Below, piece by piece: positions 57,021-64,000 of a stretch of DNA of 64,000 nucleotides. Every line of letters starts with the position of its first letter. Position 1 is the stretch's first letter. Below the pieces are notes generated by a model, which saw only the letters and a list, made by a program, of their open reading frames with translations, searched no databases and was not told the origin of the DNA. The position numbers and the translations under genes are program-made. This DNA comes from Bacteroidales bacterium (GTDB taxonomy: Bacteria > Bacteroidota > Bacteroidia > Bacteroidales > UBA4417), in assembly GCA_016707785.1 (NCBI GenBank), contig JADJGZ010000006.1, forward strand, positions 1-64,000. Reading direction: 5' to 3'.

Positions 57021-57120
57021 TTTTGCTTATTCTCAAAATATTGACTTTCTTAATCCCGAAGGGATTAAATGTCAATAATCCAAAGGAAAATGAGAAAATA
57101 CAACCCCGAAGGGGTTGAAT
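57021..57120. repeat. 100-bp direct repeat, copy 2, flanking the REP-type transposase
   Basis: This is the counterpart of 56162-56261, with about five mismatches and no indel. Both palindromes (AATCCCGAAGGGATT and CAACCCCGAAGGGGTTG) are kept. It lies 76 bp before the stop of the outer-membrane receptor gene. Confidence 0.9.
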
Positions 57121-57196
57121 TAATGGTGTAGAAATGGCCTTTGATATACTGAAAAGTAAAAGTAATTTCGATAATAGAAGAGAAATTTGTCAGGCA

Positions 57197-59680
57197 CTAA
57201 AACCCATCCTGCTCCCCATTTTCACCATCCTTGGCTGTTTTTTTATTATAATTGTTGATCTTTAATTGGATTCCAGCATATAATACCCTCGATTCCCGGT
57301 AACGTTTACTATCGATTGTGAATCCATTCCCATAGGTAGATTCATAGAAAGTACGGGTGTTGAAGACATCCGTAAGGCGTAGTGTAAAAGTGAGTTTATT
57401 TTTAAGGAAATCCTGTCGGAATGATGCGTCGGCAAAATATTGTTCCTTATGGTATTCCTGGGATGATCGTGTTGGGGAATTGTAGGACCCAATCAACTGA
57501 AAGGATCCATCTTTCCATGGGATAAAACTTAAATTCAAACGGCTGGTCCAGGAAAAACGATCAGTTCCTAAAATATCTTCTTCTGGTATTGAACTCACAT
57601 GTGATTGGAAAAATGAGATGTTGGAATTGATCCGGATCCACTTAAAAGGGTTAGCTGAAAACACCCATTCCATGCCATAAGAGGAAGCTGTATTAATATT
57701 CATCGGCATAGTGAGGGTGCTTCCATTTTCCTGCAGTCGGCTGATATCTTCCACTACATCTTTTGTGGAACGATAAAAAACAGTGCTGTTAATGGAACTG
57801 TTATCCCAGAATTTTGAAAAGCCGAATTCAATGGAATTTGAGAACTCTGGCTTGAGTGCGGGATTCCCGGTCTCAATATTCAGGGAGTCGGAATAATCGA
57901 TATAAGGATTCAATTCCCGTGGGGAAGGCCTTTCGATCCTTCGGCTATAACTTAGCTGAAGCTCTTTTTGATTTCCCAGGTCATATCCCAGGTGGACTGA
58001 AGGATAGAATTGGAAATAGGCACTATTATAATCTTGTTGTGTGATTTCTACCTTGGATTCTGTAAATACCTGCTCTAATCTTAACCCTGCCTGGTATTTT
58101 AATTTCTTATAAGAGTTGGCATAAATACCATAAATGGCATACTGCTGGTCGAAGTAATCATAATAGTTCTTTAGTAATTCCTGAGATTCCCAGCTTTGGG
58201 TTGAATCTTCAAAGTTTTTGTATTCATACCTCATTCCCATATCTCTTATTGTTGCTTTATACCCGGCTTCGATTCGGGATCCACTCAGCATTGGATAAGT
58301 ATAATTGCCCTGAAAGGTATAGACTTTATTGTTGTTCCGTGCCTGGTTATCTTGTAGAACTGGATTTCCAATGGCAGTACCCTCTTGTGAGGTAAAATCC
58401 TGTTGACTGATCAGACTGCCATTATTCATGCGATTGGAACTGATAATGATATCATTGGTAAACTCACGTCCTTTCTGAGGGAAGCTGTGTTTGAATGATG
58501 CTGTATATTCGTTTGAGTTAATGGATCTCAAGTTGCCAGTAGCCCTTTCAAAATACCTGAGAAATAAACCTTCACCATTTAATGAGAGATTCCTCATGTT
58601 ACCATCGGATCCAAATTCCATTTTGCGTCGTTGAATACTTAAGGTTAGAGTATTTCGGGGATTCATAAGGTAATCGATCCCTGCATTAACACTCCCCATA
58701 TTTCTTTCAAAAGTACCTTCCTGGTTTTGAATCAGCACATTAAGAACATCATTGTTAGTAGTATTACGTGTGTTATCAGTGGAGGTCTTCATTTGATTCA
58801 TACGGCCATCGGCATTCACGAATAGGTTAAAATGATCATGCCTGTAATTCAGGTTCAGTGACCCATTATATTTCTCGCCTGTTCCTGCATTGGCTGAAAT
58901 CATACCATTGAAACCCTGGAGTGCTTTTTTCTTTAATACAATATTGATAATTCCTGAAGTGCCATCCGGATCATACCTTACCGACGGATTAGTGATCACT
59001 TCAACACTCTCAATGGCAGAGGCGGGAATTTGGTTCAGGACGTCACTTGCAGCTATCCCAGCCTGGCTTGAAGGTTTGCCGTCAATCAGTAAAGTGATGT
59101 TTGAATTACCCCTGAGGCTTACATTTCCTTCTGCATCTACCGTGACTGATGGTACATTTTCCATCACATCAGTTGCTGTCCCTCCACCTATAGCCATATT
59201 TTTATCTACGGTAATTATTTTCTTATCAAGGTTGCTGGTGATCATTGCCTTTTCAGCAGTGATCTCTACTGTTGACAAGGCTGATGCCTTAGGTTTTATG
59301 AAAATATCACCTAATAGGATATCAACACTGGAAGCTGAGATTTTCAGGTTTGGGAATAGTGTATTTTCATAACCAATGAATTGAACCTTAAGGTAATAAT
59401 TACCGGGTTGTATTTTATCAATCAGGAATTTTCCCTTAGTTCCACTAATTGTGCCAGTGACCATAGAACTGTCGGATGTCCTGAAAAGAATGATATTGCC
59501 ATACTCAATATGCTCTTTGGTTTGAGCATCATGCAATGCTCCGCTGATCACACCGAAGCCTTCTCCATTAGCATTCTTGCCTGTAGCAGGTCTTCCCGGG
59601 TTTGACTGACCAATAATGATAAGAGGTAGAAGGACAGTAAGTATTGAAGTTAATAACTTTAAGTGAAAGGAGTGAGTCAT
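57197..59680 (-). CDS. TonB-dependent-receptor-like outer-membrane protein
   Basis: The 827-residue protein has a signal peptide (MTHSFHLKLLTSILTVLLPL), a CarboxypepD_reg domain (~residues 40-120: GALHDAQTKEHIEYGNIILF), a plug domain (~135-250, VTVDAEGNVSLRGNSNITLL) and an outer-membrane beta-barrel of the OMP_b-brl_3 type with a YSRRIERPSPRELNPYIDY motif. It belongs to the non-SusC group of receptors and may import or bind an unknown ligand. No SusD-like partner or TonB box is seen, so it is not a polysaccharide-utilisation pair. The nearest leftward feature is the REP-type element. The gene is intact. Confidence 0.85.
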   Translation of the reverse strand: MTHSFHLKLLTSILTVLLPLIIIGQSNPGRPATGKNANGEGFGVISGALHDAQTKEHIEYGNIILFRTSDSSMVTGTISGTKGKFLIDKIQPGNYYLKVQFIGYENTLFPNLKISASSVDILLGDIFIKPKASALSTVEITAEKAMITSNLDKKIITVDKNMAIGGGTATDVMENVPSVTVDAEGNVSLRGNSNITLLIDGKPSSQAGIAASDVLNQIPASAIESVEVITNPSVRYDPDGTSGIINIVLKKKALQGFNGMISANAGTGEKYNGSLNLNYRHDHFNLFVNADGRMNQMKTSTDNTRNTTNNDVLNVLIQNQEGTFERNMGSVNAGIDYLMNPRNTLTLSIQRRKMEFGSDGNMRNLSLNGEGLFLRYFERATGNLRSINSNEYTASFKHSFPQKGREFTNDIIISSNRMNNGSLISQQDFTSQEGTAIGNPVLQDNQARNNNKVYTFQGNYTYPMLSGSRIEAGYKATIRDMGMRYEYKNFEDSTQSWESQELLKNYYDYFDQQYAIYGIYANSYKKLKYQAGLRLEQVFTESKVEITQQDYNSAYFQFYPSVHLGYDLGNQKELQLSYSRRIERPSPRELNPYIDYSDSLNIETGNPALKPEFSNSIEFGFSKFWDNSSINSTVFYRSTKDVVEDISRLQENGSTLTMPMNINTASSYGMEWVFSANPFKWIRINSNISFFQSHVSSIPEEDILGTDRFSWTSRLNLSFIPWKDGSFQLIGSYNSPTRSSQEYHKEQYFADASFRQDFLKNKLTFTLRLTDVFNTRTFYESTYGNGFTIDSKRYRESRVLYAGIQLKINNYNKKTAKDGENGEQDGF

Positions 59681-60025
59681 GCAGCAATTTATCAGGAGTA
59701 GTAATAATTCTTTGAGACAATGGATGAGCCTTATAAAAATATCTGTCTCAGTAAAGTTAGACCTGCTTTTTGATTCCAGGTTTAATGCAATCTATTTGAA
59801 ATTGAGTAGAAACCAAACAAATCATTTGGCTTTATGCCCATGCAAAATTATAGCTTTTGCGCAGCCTGTTGGTGCTTTAACTAATTTTTAACAAGATATA
59901 ACGTTGAAATTGCATTTTTCGAATCCTGGTCATTTTAATTCAACGGCATAAATGGCTCTGCAATTATATCGCTATACAGTTTCAATGGGATGTAGTATAA
60001 AAGTAAAATGATGGAGTAGAAATTC
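59681..60025. other. 345-bp spacer, no feature recognised
   Basis: AT-rich spacer between the receptor gene start and the stop of the receiver-only regulator gene. A 70-codon plus-strand frame crosses it but has no recognisable features and overlaps the receptor start. No promoter or hairpin is clear. Confidence 0.5.
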
Positions 60026-60472
60026 CTATTTGGAGTTAGCCTGCAAGGGTAACTCATTCATTTCTGCCTGCAGTAGCCCAAGATTTTCCAGAATTCTTAC
60101 AAATTGATGATATTCAACTGGTTTTACAACATATGCATCTACTCCGAAGTCATGGGCTCGTCGGATATCCAGATCTTCATTGGAGGAGGTAAGCATAATT
60201 ACAGGTATTTTTTTTAATTCTTTTTTTTGTTTCATGTATTCAAGGACTTCAATTCCATCCATCCTTGGCATTTTAATATCAAGGAGAATTACAAATGGCG
60301 TACTTTCCTTACGGTCTTTGTAAATGCCTTTGTATTCCAGATATTCTATAGCATCAACACCATCTCTTACGATCACAATTCTATCTGAAAGGTCAAATTC
60401 TGATAAAGCTGAAAGGGTTAGTTCAATATCATTTTGACTATCCTCAACCAGCAGGATTTCATTAAACTTCAT
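60026..60472 (-). CDS. receiver-only response regulator (CheY/Rcp1 type)
   Basis: This 148-residue single receiver domain has the acidic pair in LLVEDSQND, phospho-acceptor Asp in ILLDIKMPRMDG (~residue 66), switch Thr/Ser in VIMLTSSNED and the conserved Lys in YVVKPVEYHQF. The loop after beta2 and the EDSQNDIELTLSAL start match Rcp1-type regulators that partner with phytochrome or PAS kinases. There is no output domain, so it works through protein contact or phospho-relay. It lies 15 bp after the multi-PAS kinase and should be its cognate regulator. Confidence 0.92.
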   Translation of the reverse strand: MKFNEILLVEDSQNDIELTLSALSEFDLSDRIVIVRDGVDAIEYLEYKGIYKDRKESTPFVILLDIKMPRMDGIEVLEYMKQKKELKKIPVIMLTSSNEDLDIRRAHDFGVDAYVVKPVEYHQFVRILENLGLLQAEMNELPLQANSK

Positions 60473-60487
60473 ATGAATAAAAATTAA

Positions 60488-63400
60488 TCAATTCTTTGGT
60501 ATTGAAAAATAAAACGAAGCCCCTTGATCAGGAATTGACTCTGCCCAGGTTCTGCCACCATGCCTTGAAACTATTCTTCTGACATTTGCAAGACCTATTC
60601 CGGTTCCTTCAAAATGATCAGAAGAATGAAGGCGTTGAAATACACCAAATAATTTCTGCACATATTTCATGTCAAATCCTATACCATTATCTTTTATGAA
60701 GAAAACATATTCAAGCTCTTCTTCAGTTACGCCTATTTGTATTTCAATTTGAGATTTATCCTTACTATATTTTAATGCATTGGATATCAAGTTGATCCAA
60801 ACTAACTTAATTAAGTTATGATCCCCAAAAACGACCGGAAGATTAGCAATCTCCCATGTTACCGGATTTCCAGTGTAGTTATCACTACTGGTATGAATAA
60901 CCTCTGCTACAATGGTATTCATGTCAAAAGCTGATTTCTTCAGATCTGTTCTTCCGGTTCTGGAGAAATGCAACAGATCATCAATCAGGTTTCCCATAGT
61001 TTTTACCGATTGATTGATAGTTTTCAAATAATGGCCGGCTTTTTCAGGCAATTGTTCTCCGTATTCATTGGAGAGGATTTGGGAAAAACCGCTGATGTGA
61101 CGCAGTGGTGCCCTAAGGTCATGGGAAACAGAATAGGAAAATGACTCGAGTTCCTTGTTAGCTTCTTCTAGCTGCAATGTCCGGTCTTTCACTCTTTTAT
61201 CGAGTTGGGTATTGATTTGGATAAGCTCTTCCTGGACTTTATTACGCATAATAGCTAAACCGATATTGGTTCCAAGTCCTTCAAAAAATGGGATAATTCC
61301 TTCTTTGAATACCTGGGTCTTATGATCATTTAACTGGATTAAACCAAGAATTTCGCTGCCAGACCGAATTGGTATCAGCGCAACGGACTCATATCCTATG
61401 CTGTTACAATAATTTCGGGTCCTTTTCAGTTGGTCGGTATCAGAGGTAGACTGAAGTAATTCAGTCGTATTGTTAGATTGAAAACTTCCCCCATTGGTAA
61501 AGTATGCTTGACTATTATCAATTCTGCCTTGCAAAATATTCCCACACATACATTCCAGTAGTATCTCTCCATCAGGATTTTTTAATACTTCACCAGTTTT
61601 TTTATCATAATTACAGAGGTACCGTTCATGATTAACAAAATTGGTTTCGAAACCTACTGTGCCGGCATAAGGGAAGTCATCCCCCTCTTTGAGGCGAATC
61701 CCTACAGCCTCAAAGCCACTATGCTTCTTAATTATTGTAACAAGAGCAGGAATTAAAGTTGCCGTGTTTTTGTTTTCATTAAGTTCCTTTAAAACTTCAT
61801 GTCCCAGGCGCTCCAGATTTTCAGCTTGTTTTCGTTCTGTTATGTCAATGAAGGTTGCAAGGAATCCGTCTGCATAATCGATTCCGGATACTTCGAAAAC
61901 CTTTTTTTCGCCATTTTTACATTGAATAATTACCTCAGATGCGGCAACCGCTGTTTTATTTAATGATGCTTTAGCTACAGCCTGATTCCAGTATTCCAGG
62001 TTGGATTGACGATATTTCGGATCAGGATATGCAGTTTCCCACCAGGTGGTTAAATCGGGAATTTCTGCATCGGTATATCCCATTTTTTCAATGAACTTTT
62101 GATTTCTGAAGGATATAATCCCTTGGTTATCAACATAGGCTAAGGGGTATGGGACAAGTTCAAGCAACATCCTGAAGCGGACTTCATTTTCCCTCAATTC
62201 ATTTTCTACCTTTTTGCGCTCTGTAATATCACGTGCAATACCTACAAGTTCAATAACATTGTCCTCATTCATCACGAGGCTTGAAGCTACCTCAGTCCAT
62301 ATATTAGAGCCATCTTTTGTGGTAAGATTCATTTCACGCACCGTGCTTGGTTCAGAATGATCTCCCTGTCGAAACCTTTCAATCGCCCTGTTGAAATCTT
62401 GCATGGTAGATTCATATGAGTCAGGTGACAGCACATCTTTAAGGCTCTGATTCAGTACTTCCTCCGGAGTATATCCTCTTAAGATCTCGACAGAAGGACT
62501 TACATATTTGAACTTTAAAGTATTTGTGTCTATAACCCAAATGACATCAACCATTCGTTCAGCTAATAACCTATATTGTTTTTCGCTCAACTCAGCTTTG
62601 TATTTAGCTTCCAGTAATTCTGATTCACTTAAAACCTGGTCAGTAATATCCCTGATAAAGATTGTGGCACCGATAATCTGCTCATTGCTTCGAATTGGAT
62701 TCAAATGATAATCCTGATATTTATCAATGGATTCGTTTTGTTCAATCACCGAAAAAGTTTTACCTGTTAAGGCCTTGTCAATGGTTTGTTTAGTTTTTGA
62801 TATCAATGGAGCCGGAACGATCTCAAGTATATTGTCTCCAAGTTGGATATCCAGTCCGGTCAGGTTTTTTATCTGTAGCTTGTGGTATTCATTAAATGCG
62901 GTATATCTGTACTGAGTGTCCACTGAAAGTATGTCTATTTCCTTGGCGCTGTTAATGAGAGCAGAAAGCATTGTGTACTGAGACTCAATAACTTCCTGGT
63001 TACTGCGTTTGTCAGTGATATCAAGTGAAAGAATAAAAATACCTTCCGGTACCGGTTGAATGCTAAAATCAAACCAGGCCATTCTATTATCAGGAAAAAT
63101 GAAACTGAATTCCCTGTGTATCATTATTCTTTCTGTCATACATTGATGCAAAACCTGGTACATTTCTGTACTTTCAAAATCCGGGAAGAAATCTGTCACT
63201 TTTTTGCCGATCATATCCGCATAGTTCAACCGGCCAAATTCTGCTGCTTTCTGATTGATATAAACATATCTCCATTCTCTATCCAGGATCTGGCAGCCTT
63301 CCATCATATTATCCAGTGTGCTTCTGTATCTCTGTTCGCTTTCAGTCAGAGCGATTTCAGACTTTTTCTGATCAGTAATTACATCAAATATGATCACAAA

Positions 63401-64000
63401 ATGCTCAGGGTCCTGGTTATAGGCCATCACCATGTACCACTGATCCAGTGAGTGCAGGTAATACTCAAATTTGATGGGCTTTTTGGAGGAAATTAATTCT
63501 TCAAGTTTCCCAAAAACGTTAGCATCTGTTGTTTGGATTTCAGGAATGAGCTCAGAGATCCGTCGACCCTTATAATCTGCAAAACCGGTAAGTGAAATGA
63601 AAGCATTATTAACATTAAGTATTTCAAAATCGAGCTGATTCGTTTCTGTATATATGATTTTACAATAGGCATATCCATTTAGCATGCTTTCGAATAAACT
63701 TCGGTAATGCTCCTCGCTTTCACGTAATGCCCTTTCTGAGCGCTTTTGTTCAGTAATATCCAATAGCCTGGAAATGATGAATAGCTCACCATGTATTTCA
63801 ACCAACCGGGAGTAGAGTAATCCGTTAAATTCTTCTCCGGCTTTGTTGATAAATTTTATCTCAAACTTCTCAACGATTTTTTCCTTTTTAAGCTTTTGCT
63901 TAAAAACTGGAATCAATCCCGGGTCTTTCCACAAGCCAATTTCTGCAGAGGTCTTTCCAATAATTTCATCTTTTGAATAGCCTGTGACCTCTAACATACT
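60488..64000 (-). CDS. multi-PAS/GAF sensor histidine kinase, N-terminus beyond the window
   Basis: At least 1169 residues are visible; the reading runs off the right edge, so the true start is outside. In order there are a PAS core ending (~1-80), about five more PAS domains (~90-720, with PAC motifs such as FIIFDVITDQKKSE and VGIARDITERKKVE), a GAF domain (~745-900), a coiled coil, HisKA with H-box YSVSHDLRAPLRHISGF and HATPase with NLISNALKYSKDKS (N-box), KDNGIGFD and GTGIGLANV. No membrane helix is seen in the visible part, so it may be cytoplasmic. It probably signals through the receiver-only regulator at 60026. Confidence 0.9.
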   Translation of the reverse strand, partial: SMLEVTGYSKDEIIGKTSAEIGLWKDPGLIPVFKQKLKKEKIVEKFEIKFINKAGEEFNGLLYSRLVEIHGELFIISRLLDITEQKRSERALRESEEHYRSLFESMLNGYAYCKIIYTETNQLDFEILNVNNAFISLTGFADYKGRRISELIPEIQTTDANVFGKLEELISSKKPIKFEYYLHSLDQWYMVMAYNQDPEHFVIIFDVITDQKKSEIALTESEQRYRSTLDNMMEGCQILDREWRYVYINQKAAEFGRLNYADMIGKKVTDFFPDFESTEMYQVLHQCMTERIMIHREFSFIFPDNRMAWFDFSIQPVPEGIFILSLDITDKRSNQEVIESQYTMLSALINSAKEIDILSVDTQYRYTAFNEYHKLQIKNLTGLDIQLGDNILEIVPAPLISKTKQTIDKALTGKTFSVIEQNESIDKYQDYHLNPIRSNEQIIGATIFIRDITDQVLSESELLEAKYKAELSEKQYRLLAERMVDVIWVIDTNTLKFKYVSPSVEILRGYTPEEVLNQSLKDVLSPDSYESTMQDFNRAIERFRQGDHSEPSTVREMNLTTKDGSNIWTEVASSLVMNEDNVIELVGIARDITERKKVENELRENEVRFRMLLELVPYPLAYVDNQGIISFRNQKFIEKMGYTDAEIPDLTTWWETAYPDPKYRQSNLEYWNQAVAKASLNKTAVAASEVIIQCKNGEKKVFEVSGIDYADGFLATFIDITERKQAENLERLGHEVLKELNENKNTATLIPALVTIIKKHSGFEAVGIRLKEGDDFPYAGTVGFETNFVNHERYLCNYDKKTGEVLKNPDGEILLECMCGNILQGRIDNSQAYFTNGGSFQSNNTTELLQSTSDTDQLKRTRNYCNSIGYESVALIPIRSGSEILGLIQLNDHKTQVFKEGIIPFFEGLGTNIGLAIMRNKVQEELIQINTQLDKRVKDRTLQLEEANKELESFSYSVSHDLRAPLRHISGFSQILSNEYGEQLPEKAGHYLKTINQSVKTMGNLIDDLLHFSRTGRTDLKKSAFDMNTIVAEVIHTSSDNYTGNPVTWEIANLPVVFGDHNLIKLVWINLISNALKYSKDKSQIEIQIGVTEEELEYVFFIKDNGIGFDMKYVQKLFGVFQRLHSSDHFEGTGIGLANVRRIVSRHGGRTWAESIPDQGASFYFSIPKN

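Noticed and set aside
59679..59891. Plus-strand 70-codon frame upstream of the receptor gene
   Set aside because: It overlaps the receptor start, has no recognisable family and no promoter element.

Overview
The window looks like a chromosomal segment of a Bacteroidota bacterium, most likely a Bacteroidales/Marinilabiliales-type anaerobe or facultative anaerobe. The signs are C-terminal type IX secretion (T9SS) sorting domains on three proteins, an S46 dipeptidyl-peptidase, a lipoprotein glutaminyl cyclase, ~800-residue double-FtsX permeases, TAnnTTTG promoter elements and a CarboxypepD_reg-type outer-membrane receptor. No rRNA, tRNA, CRISPR array or prophage was seen. Several otherwise good genes carry single-base indels, and three of the four resolved here sit at short homopolymers. 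Sequence error is therefore as likely as gene decay for many of the broken genes.

Region 1 (1-5088) is decayed. It holds a heavily frameshifted tripartite HipB/HipS/HipT-like toxin-antitoxin operon. In front of it are four intact palindromic operators spaced about 41 bp apart. A frameshifted SOUL haem-binding gene, an intact TspO gene, a frameshifted T9SS-secreted protein and repeat-filled spacer follow.

Region 2 (5089-28034) is one large export and signalling locus. A sigma-54-type response regulator and its histidine kinase point right. Facing them is a leftward cluster: lipoprotein, LytS-like kinase, LytTR regulator, HlyD/MacA adaptor, ABC ATPase, five consecutive MacB/FtsX permeases, a second ABC ATPase and a TolC-type outer-membrane protein. 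Direct repeats with an ATCGAAA-type core and two-helical-turn spacing lie upstream of both the lipoprotein and the adaptor. They are candidate LytTR sites tying the two units together.

Region 3 (28081-37520) is a seven-gene complex related to group 4 membrane hydrogenases (Hyf/Ehr): two tandem HyfB-like antiporter subunits, HyfC, HyfE, HyfF, a fused NuoC-NuoD large subunit and a fused ferredoxin-NuoB small subunit. The large subunit lacks the NiFe-binding cysteine pairs. The small subunit has lost three of the four proximal-cluster cysteines. This is the most unusual system in the window.

Region 4 (37912-55265) is mostly housekeeping: era, glutaminyl cyclase, nitroreductase, a polyamine group (arginine decarboxylase, agmatinase, deoxyhypusine-synthase homologue) with a ParE/RelE toxin-antitoxin pair inside it, T9SS-secreted proteins, typA, an S46 peptidase, a TetR-like regulator and a phosphofructokinase.

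Region 5 (55266-64000) has a REP-type transposase embedded in a 48-bp tandem array with 100-bp flanking direct repeats, then an outer-membrane receptor, and a receiver-only response regulator beside a very large multi-PAS/GAF histidine kinase that runs off the right edge.
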